Source: Schistosoma mansoni
Taxonomy: Eukaryota > Platyhelminthes > Trematoda > Strigeidida > Schistosomatidae
Reading direction: 5' to 3'
DNA: 64,000 nt
Assembly: GCF_000237925.1 (NCBI RefSeq)
Contig: NC_031500.1
Span: 992,001 to 1,056,000, forward strand
The notes beneath the pieces are model-generated. The model ran no database searches and had not been told where the DNA came from. It saw only the letters and a list, made by a program, of their open reading frames with translations. Both the position numbers and the translations under genes were made by a program. This document shows, in pieces, positions 54,831 to 64,000 of this stretch (position 1 is the first letter of the stretch; each line of letters starts with the position of its first letter).

Positions 54831-55657
54831 CAAAACTCCCCTATTCTCTTTTAGCTTTCAGTGTCAGAAGGTATCCTACAGGAAAACAGTGAAGCCTTTG
54901 ACAAATAACATTGGGACAATGCTATTCGGCGCTCTACATGGTTAATATTCAACTGAAACCGTGACGCTTATGAAGAAACTGAACCAGGATTAAAAGCAAA
55001 CACTTTCTACAAAGAGTGATTCTGGTCTACACAACTATGTCACAGAAAACTCTCATGATATCTCAGAGACCGACATTCAAACGGTCCTCTGGAATCAGAG
55101 TTAAACATGATAAAATGTGGTCTGTAACACAGATCGCTAGATAACAACCAGTAAGCCCCGGAGATCCAGCCGAGATGGAGTGTGGTATTTCTGCCAAGCT
55201 GATGCACACGGCACAGTGGTGGCTGTGATAATCATTGATTTTTTTTGTCTAGCTTCTTGTAATCTATATTTTCCTCTTATCCTCACACTTTTGCCGACCC
55301 ACACTATCTGTGTTACTAACTAATTAACTCATCTATTTATTTACTTCTACATACAACTATCTTCTTTCATCTCTTCTGCATTGGAAAGTTTCCGTATTAT
55401 TTTTTACATTTCAACCGCCCCACCTCCTACGTGGTAATGCGGCAGCTGCTGCCTCGACAATCCCTGTTCCCCTGAGATAAATTCATTCAATCAGATAACA
55501 AGATCCACAAACACATATGTAACTACCACAAGGACTAGCATTAGTACGGTCAAATGACTAGACTACTTCTCACTGGACACCACCAAAGACATATAACCGT
55601 ACCGAACCAGTCATGAGTGAGATCAAGGAAATCAATCAGTTTATACAAACTCGTGTA
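54831..55657. other. No gene seen
   Basis: A GC-richer patch (55410-55480, CGGCAGCTGCTGCC) followed by TTCATTCAATCAG looks like the 3' end of another non-LTR element, but no coding part was recognised. Confidence 0.35.
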
Positions 55658-55990
55658 GATGCCACAGGTATTCTAGTTTGGCAACACTTTAACCAGCAAC
55701 ACATTCTATAACTGAATCCAACCCACCAGGTGAAGTAAGATGTCAGAAGCGAGGAGGTTGGGAGATATATTTGATAGATTATCAGTATATCGAGAAGGGA
55801 CTGATCTAAACTGGCCAGCGATCACAGGAGAAGTTGAGCATGGCGTTCCCACCCGTGGTCTGGTGCGGATGCATGACCGAGGGCCTCCAGCCATGGGTGA
55901 GTCCATTAAAACTAATGTGGTCAGCATCCAATGTCGAAAACTTACAAAGCTATTGATTTTGGGGATTTATTTATCACTACACTCGTCACA
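55658..55990 (+). repeat. Dispersed repeat, copy 2 of 2
   Basis: Matches 23833-24140 over its length, differing by scattered substitutions and small indels. An 89-codon plus frame (from 55740) and a 73-codon minus frame both run through it; neither is recognised. Confidence 0.65.
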
Positions 55991-56357
55991 AAGAGATTGG
56001 ATATTGTAATGGCCCACTAATTATTGAGTTTACTGAAATTGTTGGTGTCGTGTAGCTAGATTAATCCCACTGATCTCTGTAAAATATCGGAAGTTGTTCC
56101 TTAACATGAAGACTGGACCATAAGGAAAAAGACTGAGAGATGCTAGCTAGTCAATGGGACATTCAGCACTAGAGATTTCGGTCCTTAAGGAACCGATCAA
56201 TGGAACCGGTTTTAGAGCACACGCTCGCAGGCGCGAATTATAAACATTTCAGGTTTTCCGTCTCTTAGGCTTTTATCAATGATATGAAATCGATCAAAAA
56301 AACATAGTTATGTTCTAGTTAGTAATCAGGGTAGAATATAGACATTTGGGGTCAAAT

Positions 56358-56480
56358 ATGCCTGAAATGTCTTGCAAACATGCGAATCAATTCTTCACAC
56401 AGAAGACAAATGAGATTGCATATAAAAATATCATTAACCATATTGCTTTTCCAAAGTCCCAGCGTGGATTCACTCATAAG
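56358..56480 (+). CDS. USP22: USP22 exon 1
   Basis: 41 codons from ATG, ending ACTCATAAG/GTATGT, phase 0. Carries the first zinc ligands (SCKH). An in-frame TAA at 56322 lies upstream, so the start is within this exon unless a spliced leader exon joins between. Confidence 0.8.
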
Positions 56481-59400
56481 GTATGTCCACTAAAAGGTGG
56501 ATTCTCTTTTGAGAAATTTAGAGATTTTACAGATCATTCATCTAGGATACTGTTTTTCCGTCGTTACATACACTACGAATGACTTATTATTTGTTCGAAA
56601 TACTCTCAGTTAGTCATCACACTATGAACTTAAATCCTAGCCTTACCGTAGGGAATTCATTATTTATGCGCTGTCATCCCTTCATGTTAGAATATTTTTC
56701 AGTTGAAGCTTCTAAATAACATAAAATCCCAATCGTTTGACGTGGACTTTCGTTACTGGATTGAAAAGATTGGTAGTGATTGAGGCTATTTAGGAACAAA
56801 CTTGTTTTCTGTAACAGTAGTATCTTGGTTTTGAGATGTGTTAAATATGTGTTGGTACAAACACCTTGTCACATAACTTGGTCTGCCTAACATGTTCTTT
56901 GTTAGGATAAGCAGAAAAATAATAGCCAGATCTCAGTTGCTACATATAAGTTTATTCGGTTTTCAGAAGTGTTCATAGCTTTATGCAAACAAAAGTTTAT
57001 AGGTATAACTATTAGTTGTTTAGATGGGGACTGAACTTTCAACTCTTTTGTTTTCACTACTATCCTACCCATTTTTATTTTACCATTTTGATTGCTAGGG
57101 GATTAGGTTCAGTAGGCCACTAAACATACAATCGAGTCAAATTACATACAACATAAATTTCTTTTAACTATGGTTTGCCATACTTTTATCATGCATATAA
57201 GAAAAAACTAAAACACAGCCACCGCTGAATTATATTCTTAGTCACGTCTCAAGCCACTAGTTTGAATGATCTTTGGGTCTTTGATATATATAAACGGATC
57301 TTGATTCATAGCTTTCTCTAAGAATAAACCGATAAACTGGCATGCAACTATTGAGCCAGTCTATCTCGAGCAGTACTATTTAATCTCTCTGGTTTAATAC
57401 ATGGATGTGAAACTAATGCAAGGTGTATATCCGTGAGTTCACGCTCATCAGTTGTTAATGATGCGAAGTAAATCTAAGTTACAAATACCGTGACAATGAA
57501 TTGGTTAGCTAATTAATTGAAATGTACTAAAATATAATTTCAGAGAAGACTCGATTTATGGTTGACGTTAAGCTATTGACTCTCATGCTGAAATTCATCT
57601 TTCGAGTTCAAACTTTTACGCAATATCTTAGTTGTACACTATATTTAAAGATTTCTAGTTTTTCTAAAGGAAACATATATTTTCCAATCTGATTTTCAAA
57701 CAAGTATATATTTACGTGTAGTATTTCCTTCCAAAGACTTATTTAAACATTACAAACCTGAACATATTCGGTCTTCTGTAATTCTCAAACGGTATACACA
57801 GTTTGAGATTCCTAAATAGTTGGACAAAGATCTAAACACTTCAGTTCCAATTACTTAAATTATATATTAAGTAGCCGTCAAACAACTTTTAAAACAGTTA
57901 TTACTACACTTCAAACTACAGAAATTATCATCATTTTTTATTGATCAGGCTACATTATGTTGTACTTTATGCAAAACACGAGGTGAAGATTTCGACGTTT
58001 GCAATAAAGATTTGATAAGACCTGGATGTTTACTCGCATGTGCTCATTGTATTCATTTCGCTTGTTGGGATTATCGTCATATATATTTACACGGAGAAGA
58101 CCATCCTGATCATTATCTTTGTAAGTCTGTTGTGTTTTTATATAATTGTTGTTAACTGTAAATCTTTTTTTAGTTTTCATGAATAATTATAGAAATTTCA
58201 GACTGCATTATTTGTTGAAAACTGTTCATTTCAATGTAATTCGAAGCTTTTTATTACATTACATGAGATTTCTCCAAAATACAGACTTTATGATATTGTA
58301 TAATCAGTCAGCCAGTCAGTCACAACGTAGGACTTCGTACGTACGTACGTCAGTTCGAGTTGCCATACCACATTAGCACAGAGATGGAGTTGTCGATTCA
58401 AATCCCATAGTGGTGGAAGTAGTAAGAGTATAAGCAGAGTCACTCTTCGGCTATGAATCGACTAAATGATGAATGTTTCGACTGATTTAAAGTTTTACTC
58501 TAAATGTTCTTCATTTCCTTTTATCTCTTTTTTTTCAAACTTATAGTTGATTATTTTTAGTGAGGAATGATTATTAATCGAATTAAAATGAACTACTTTC
58601 TGCTTGGCAAGCTAATTACAGAACTACACTTGGTTTTAATCACTCACACTCTCTCTGTATGTTTGTCTATTGTTCATGGAAAACTATTCACTCAGATTCC
58701 TTTTTTGTTATATTCATATAGCTGTTTGTACAGAACGTGGTGAATTATTTTGTACTGGTTGTGGTGATTTTGTTTACCATTCTGTGGCTGAAACTTTTCA
58801 TCAGTCTGCATGTCGCACTTATTTAGCTCAATTTGGTGAGTCTCATTCCTTACTAAATATTCCTGTGATATTTTGATTATCTGTTAAATCAACAAATAAA
58901 GATCGTATGTTTACTCTGGTTAAGGTCCGTGTGATTATCGTAACCAATGATTGATGACTAGGCGACATGACTCAAAATCGTTCGCAATGGAACAGGTGCA
59001 TTCACTTTTTGCTTTCTTCTAGAACTAGATTATATCCAGAGTCATTCTACCTAACAGTAACAGTATTCATGGACAATTTCGACCTACATAAACAAAATCA
59101 AATAAGGAAGATTGGTTCGGCTGAGTCCTTTCTTCGGCGGGTTCATTTCTAAAGCTGTACAATCACAAATATACACTTATTTTTTTCCAGATGATAACGA
59201 TGACTGTAATAGTGATAATAAAATTTTGCTAAACATGGTAACAATGAGGTAAAATATATAAGCAAATAAAGAAGTGAAAATGCTATTATCATTAAGGGAA
59301 GTGATAATAATGTTGTTGAGATCTTGAATATTGAAGATAAAGAAGTTATGATTCGAGAGGGAAGGATCCGTGTGATCAGATAAAATGTTGAAATTGAGAT

Positions 59401-62400
59401 AATGTGTAATCAGGAGGATCATAGAAACAGAAACAAATCAGTTGGAGGTAAAAGGTCTATAAAGAAGAAGATAGAATTGAAGATGTTTGTGATAGGAAAG
59501 AAAGCTCCGAATGACTAAGACCATCGTAGAATAGGAAGTTGTACACGTTTCTTTTGTACACATTATTCTGGTTTTTTTAGATGTGTAGCAGGTGCTTCGG
59601 CAGTGCTAAGGGGATGGAAGATAACTGTCTTTGACAGCTTTCTAATTACCTTGTAAATGACTTTAAACTCCGATTCCGTTTTGATTGAATGACCCGTGTT
59701 CACAGGGTGTTTGCTTATTGAATCATTTCCACCTGTTTTCAGACAAGCCGGGTAATGTTCTCACATTTTCTTGAAAAAAATACGCATTGAACGACCTATA
59801 TACCTGACTGCATCCAAACAGGTAGATTAATAAGCGCACATGAAATTGGTCGAATGAGATAATTTATCCTGTAGATTATTGGCGAACATTAGTCGGCTGG
59901 AGAACACTAATCGCGAAGTTGCTCCGAAGAACTCTCTGTTGAGAGTCGGAAATTTTCCTCTTCAGGATGTCTATAACTATATCACCCTCGAAATCGATGT
60001 TCATACAAAGTTTTTTCTTTTCTTCAGAGGCTATTTATGCTTTAGGTGGTTTGAACTCCATATTCTTGTCAAAAAATATTGATGTATACCCGTTTTCCAT
60101 AAGTATTTTCTTAAGGAGGCTCAGTTCGTTACCTGTGGCCTTGGACTGATGCACATATGTGCCTGGTCCTACGTTGTAGCTGACTGGTTGATTGTAAGTG
60201 ATCCATCAGAAACAGAAACAGAGTCGTCAAAAATTATAAACAGTTCGGTAATATCTCCGCCTGTAGCTCCTCCAGGGGCTACTGCCGGTCCCAAGCCCGG
60301 GTAAAGGAGGAGGGTTGGGCATGGGGTTAGCGACCCCATCCCGTAGAAAATCAACTCGCTAAAAAAACGCTATCGTTTGTACAGCTGGTATGAAAAGTTT
60401 TAGTGTTATTTGAGTAAAATTTATATCGCTCCACTTGTTCATTAAATGTAAATCAAATATACATAGTCTTATGACATTATTATATTCGTTCTCAACTAGA
60501 AAGTTTTGAATTGTGCCGGAGTCAAAAACATTGCATTGTGTCAGCTTTTACAAACTTGCTTCAGAGGTTTCGTTACAGTTAAGTTAATATTCTTATCAAT
60601 AATCTCTGTAGTGTTTAATATTCTCATTACTTCTATGATTAATTTTTCAGGTTTATCCAATCGTTATTGGAGACCATCGTTTAATGAATTACGTCTAATA
60701 CCTCATATTACTCCAGTATTACCCTTAACTGTAAATGGCTGCTCTGGAGGTTCGTCTACTTTGTGTTTTTTTGGCCTGATTAGTTATTGGTATGATTAAC
60801 ATGTCCTGGTTGCTTAGTGCTTAGTGTCAAAGTCAGTTGTCTCGTCTAATTTCAACTTAATATAAGCACATTGAAAAATTGCAACTCATGTTCCACATTT
60901 CACTATTTGTATCCCAAATCAAAGAATATCGGAGTGAACAATTGTCCTCAGTAACTTCTTCATCATCAGTGACTCTGTAGTTATAAATACGTAATTATTG
61001 TATTACAAGACCAAAGTAAGACATACATAAATAAACGAATTAGACAATGTTATGTTAGACTAGTCAACTAGTCAGTTAGTGAAACACAATGTAGATCCGG
61101 ACAAATGTATACATCGATACAAGTTGCCATACCCGATAAGTACACCAAGACGAAATTGTCTAGACAAACATCAGTAATAGAAGCGGTTAAACGTCAAAGA
61201 TACTACTTGAAGCGAAAATGTAAATTAATGAATCAAGAAAAGTTTATAAGGAATTAACAACTTATAATCTAAAGGAATACAAAACATGGATGGATCTAAG
61301 CGATTGAAAACGATTCAAAGTCTCTAACTATTGGCCACGACAATCACTCAAAGTCCAACCAATGTAGCCTTTACATGCCTACGTAACTCAATCCAATAGT
61401 TGATGTTATTAAACTGGTCAATTTTGACACCAACAGTTACGGCTCAACTGGATTCTTAATGTTTCATTTCTAAGTATATAAGGTCATTTATGAAAGGTGG
61501 AAAGTTTGTTGTTAGGTATTAAGTTACAATCAATAAATCATGAAGATAAAATATATACCAGGAGATATTTTATACCAAGCTAATTGAAATGACAGTAATA
61601 ATAATGTGTGAATATAATACTTAATAAGATTATTTTATTATTTGATTTAAACACACAAATATTGGTACAAAGGGGGGAATCGAACACATATGTGTCACAC
61701 AAGTCACTTGATTTGTGTGTGGACTGTGATACTGCTCGGATGTTCAGAACAAAGCAGGTGGTTTTCTTAGGGGGCCACGTTTGGAGCCTTCGACCTAAAG
61801 GTCTGATCCACAAGGTAGTGGAGTATCGTGAGGAGATGCAGTCCCATGGTAGCCGGTGACCAACGATTGATTCATACGCCATTTGTTCCATCAGGATACT
61901 GGAGTCCATGTGTACCATTGGTTTGGAATGAGGGTTTTCCAACTCCCCTATGTGGATTTTCCGTATCCATCAACCCGTTTAAAGCGCCGTACATTCGCTT
62001 TTCATCCTCTCAATTTCGTAAACAACAGTAATGCGACGAGAAGGCAGTGAGTAGGACTTCCCTAGTAGAGGCTATATACGCGTGGCCATGTGAGAGCATT
62101 TTGAGAGGGAGAGCGGACTCTCCACACTCTCGACCGTACCAGGGCATTTGAGGGTTTAATAGGATAGTAATTATAATAAAAAATCCATGTAAATTATGAA
62201 TGATGAGTGTGCGAATAGAAAATATGGTAGGACAAGGTGGAGATAAATATAAAACGAGATGGGTGTTAAAGTTTTATAATATATGGTTTATATAAGAAGT
62301 GGCCTAATCGTAGGTCACTATGAATAGAGAAGTTGAATATATCTTTTTCTCTGAATAGACTAGTTCAGTTTTCTAGAGTTGATCCTGATCGCTTGATTTA

Positions 62401-63938
62401 TGTAACGAGGCCATAATCTCGCTCATTAAATTAGATTTTTCAGGACGTGATATGAAACAGAAAAAGTCTCACCTGTTTTAGTATTGTGTTCCATACCTAT
62501 GGAGTGAGAAATCTAAAAAATGATACATTTTGAATGTTTTAAGTTGTTAACTGATACAAAGTTCACTTTTTAAAAAATGTTACACTGTCTAGTTTACTTA
62601 TTTATGTGTACCTTGTTTTGGTCTTTATAGTACATTAATTACAAATTTATAGTTGAAATCATGAGTCAATTGAAGCTAGACCATCATGGAAAATCTGGAA
62701 GCACTGGACGGCCGTTTCGTCCTATTATGGGACTCCTCAGCAGTGCACATCCACGATCCCGCACTCACGAGATTCGAACCCAGGACCTACCAGTCTCACA
62801 CCAGAGCACTTAACCTCTAGACCACTGAGCCTGCCGGCATCCAACGGTATTAATGTCTAACTTCAACCAATCCACGAAGTTTAAGCAACCGTTCACCAAT
62901 TGTCTTCAGTGAGTTGTTATCCCACAACAGACGTGGTTGAACTTCACTGGTCACTGCTTCCCACTAGAACTCCAGGACATGTATCTTGAAGTCAGTCACT
63001 AGTGAGCATATGATTATAACCAGAAGGGGTTTTGTGGAGATTTCAGTATTCAGTGCTTCCAGGTCTTCCATGGTGTTCTAGCTTCAGTTGACTCATGATT
63101 TCAACGATGAAAAATACTGAAATCTCCACAAAACCCCTTCTGATTACAAATTTATAACTGTAGTGTACCTGATAATGAGTTTTATATTTATTCATAGGTT
63201 AAATATTGAACTGACTTTACCTAGATAACTAGTAAAATAGCTATTTTGTCCTGTCATAGGACACTTCAGGAATGCATACTTATGATACCGCTGGGGAATC
63301 ATGCTCAGGGTTTCTTAGTCTCATAGAAAGCACGTTACTTTTAGATTCTACAGCTGATACTGTCCGTTGGTTCACATTTCTAAGTTCAGTAATTTCAGAG
63401 TATCATCTAACCATCATCGATGATACTTGTTTCATATTAGAAATGGTTGAACTCCCACTGATCCTAGCTTCTCACTACAATTGTAGGAATTCTCCTTTTG
63501 GATACTCACTGTTGAGTGGTTTCGTACTTAGACAAAACAACAATTCAGTTCTCTCTCATTTTCAGTGAGTATGTAGCTAAGTTAAACCATGGTTTAAAAT
63601 AACAAATAGAACAGTCTTTACTAATGACCTCTTATATTAATATCTTCATTCGAGAAAAAAGTGGTTAGATGTAGTTGGCAATAAACCATTAGATAGACAT
63701 GGTATTGGTTACTACTCAGAGATCAATCAATGTAAATACTTTTTTTTCTTGTATATTTTATGTAGCTATGCGTGGTCTTATCAATATGGGTAATACATGC
63801 TTCTTAAATGTTGTCATACAAGCGTTGACCCATACACCCGTTTTACGTGACTATTTGTTGGCTGATTTACATAGATGTTCAAGTCCAACTCGATCGCGTA
63901 ATTGTTTAGCTTGCGAAATGGTTCGCATTACACAAGAG
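56358..63938 (+). CDS. USP22: USP22-like ubiquitin-specific protease (SAGA deubiquitinase), 5' five exons
   Basis: Removes ubiquitin from histones H2B and H2A as the catalytic subunit of the SAGA deubiquitinase module in the nucleus (known of human USP22 and Drosophila Nonstop). Five exons sum to 681 nt, 227 codons, and every junction phase fits. Residues 1-112 form the ZnF-UBP: C6/H8, C46/C49, C72/C75, C80, H85, H89, H93/H96, then C109/C112. A YWRP-type linker (around residue 140) leads to the peptidase domain with RGLINMGNTCFLN, catalytic Cys181, the QALTHTP segment and the CLACEMVRITQE block. This order and spacing match USP22, not other USPs. The His and Asp boxes lie beyond the right edge. 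Start: ATG 56358, or ATG 56367 three codons later. Introns hold RTE-like, Penelope-like, R520 and SINE insertions. Confidence 0.93.
57949..58120 (+). CDS. USP22: USP22 exon 2
   Basis: Acceptor TTATTGATCAG, donor CTTT/GTAAGT, ends in phase 1. Encodes the core of the ZnF-UBP: CCTLC, CAHC, C80 and the HIYLHGEDHPDH histidines. Confidence 0.93.
58310..58440 (-). mobile_element. RTE-like family 2, 3' end fragment
   Basis: Complement of the family 2 3' UTR: AGTCAGTCACAACGTAGGAC, (TACG)n, TTGCCATACCACATTAGCAC, GTCGATTCAAATCCCATAG. Lies in USP22 intron 2. Confidence 0.75.
58722..58835 (+). CDS. USP22: USP22 exon 3
   Basis: Acceptor ATTCATATAG, donor TTTG/GTGAGT, phase 1 to phase 1. Encodes GELFCTGCGDFVYH, equivalent to the YCFLCQDYIYD region of human USP22. 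Confidence 0.93.
58955..59155 (+). mobile_element. RTE-like family 2, coding tail fragment
   Basis: MTQNRSQWNRCIHFLLSS, the C-terminal end of family 2, then degenerate sequence. In USP22 intron 3. Confidence 0.6.
59590..60185 (-). pseudogene. Penelope-like element, C-terminal region with GIY-YIG domain
   Basis: Minus strand: RT thumb/linker pieces (60170-59960), then DKLSHSTNFMCAY and RYIGRSMRIFFKKM near 59830-59770, the Y...RYIGRS...(F)KKM pattern of the GIY-YIG endonuclease of Penelope-like elements. EHYPACLKTGGNDSIS and a decayed end follow. Stops in each piece, so dead. Complements the RT fragment at 27690. Confidence 0.7.
60195..60390 (+). mobile_element. RTE-like family 2, 5' end fragment (tentative)
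   Basis: GC-rich block CTACTGCCGGTCCCAAGCCC ... GGGTTGGGCATGGGGTTAGC ... AAATCAACTCGCTAAA. By eye it resembles the 5' UTR of schistosome RTE-like elements. The 61-codon antisense ORF in it is compositional. Confidence 0.4.
60651..60749 (+). CDS. USP22: USP22 exon 4
   Basis: Acceptor AATTTTTCAG, donor GGAG/GTTCGT, phase 1 to phase 1. Encodes the linker NRYWRPSFNELRLI before the peptidase domain. Confidence 0.9.
61060..61200 (-). mobile_element. RTE-like family 2, degenerate 3' end
   Basis: AGTCAGTTAG, TTGCCATACC and following phrases align loosely with 58310-58440. Confidence 0.45.
61205..61480 (+). repeat. Dispersed repeat shared with 21690-22150
   Basis: Shared phrases as listed for that copy. 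Confidence 0.5.
61621..62165 (-). mobile_element. R520 repeat with ~10-bp target-site duplication
   Basis: TTAATAAGAT (61621-61630) and TTAATAGGAT (62156-62165) differ at one base and flank 61631-62155. In USP22 intron 4. Confidence 0.85.
62638..63156. mobile_element. Hammerhead SINE family B, inverted composite with 14-bp target-site duplication
   Basis: ATTACAAATTTATA at 62638-62651 and 63143-63156 bounds the insertion. The minus part (62652-63050) is a full unit preceded by a previous-unit tail. The plus part (63051-63142) begins exactly with CAGTGCTTCC, the first nucleotide after the ribozyme cleavage site, and runs to CCCCTTCTG. In USP22 intron 4. Confidence 0.92.
62701..62746 (-). ncRNA. 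Hammerhead ribozyme, family B, consensus-like
   Basis: Minus strand: GCACTG, CTGAGGA, GTCC/GGAC, GAAA, ACGGCCGT, GTC, CAGTGC, with all six stem I pairs Watson-Crick. Confidence 0.85.
63240..63520 (-). mobile_element. Old hammerhead SINE family B-like copy
   Basis: Strongly diverged. TGGTTGAACTCCCACTGATC, CTAGCTTCTCACTAC and ACTCACTGTTGAGTG follow the order of the family B upstream region. A GTCC...GGAC hairpin near 63248-63262 marks the old ribozyme. Confidence 0.5.
63766..63938 (+). CDS. USP22: USP22 exon 5, catalytic Cys box
   Basis: Acceptor ATTTTATGTAG, donor AGAG/GTATAT, ends in phase 0. Cys181 is at 63798-63800 in NMGNTCF. Confidence 0.95.
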
Positions 63939-64000
63939 GTATATCTATATATACATATGTATATTTACATATAATTTATTGTATAAATATCTTATTTGAC

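Noticed and set aside
1-64000. CRISPR arrays, operons or other prokaryotic features
   Set aside because: Spliced animal genes, tRNA-derived SINEs and LINE tails show a eukaryotic genome. The evenly spaced repeats are SINE dimers.

Overview
The window looks like nuclear DNA of a blood fluke (genus Schistosoma). It is AT-rich, gene-poor and packed with short retroposed repeats. The commonest repeat has the tRNA-like head and hammerhead ribozyme known from the schistosome SM-alpha family. The two gene models are animal genes split by introns. Species is not assigned.

Layout. 1-34 kb is a dense field of dispersed repeats with no convincing host gene. It holds three tRNA-headed, hammerhead-bearing SINE-like families: A, SM-alpha-like, 333-bp unit; B, 410-bp unit; C. 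It also holds a ~520-bp repeat family, 5'-truncated RTE-like retrotransposon tails ending in (TAAG)n, two solo LTRs, a Penelope-like fragment and a tRNA-like sequence. At 32527-32551 there is a perfect cloning-vector polylinker, so the assembly is suspect there. 34.9-37.1 kb (minus strand) carries the last two exons of an eIF4E-binding protein (4E-BP) gene; its first exon was not found. 39.1-46.2 kb holds two CR1/Jockey-like non-LTR retrotransposons head to head: a decayed minus copy and a nearly open plus copy. 46-56 kb has further RTE-like copies and a few unrecognised ORFs. 56.36 kb to the right edge is a USP22 (SAGA deubiquitinase) gene on the plus strand. Five exons are visible, with phases that fit exactly, ending inside the catalytic domain. 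Its introns are full of the same repeats.

Most unusual content. The three SINE-like families have unrelated sequence in ribozyme stem I, yet each keeps it paired. Each also keeps an 8-nt self-complementary stem III. Insertions are often not simple copies. They are inverted composites, a minus part followed by a plus part with the 3' ends facing outward. Four of them are bounded by target-site duplications and so entered as single events. One composite switches strand exactly at the ribozyme cleavage nucleotide. Another insertion is longer than one unit. Together this points to retroposition from multimeric or self-cleaved ribozyme RNAs, with priming from both sides of the target. The autonomous partner is unknown. 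RTE-like, CR1-like and Penelope-like elements are all present as candidates.
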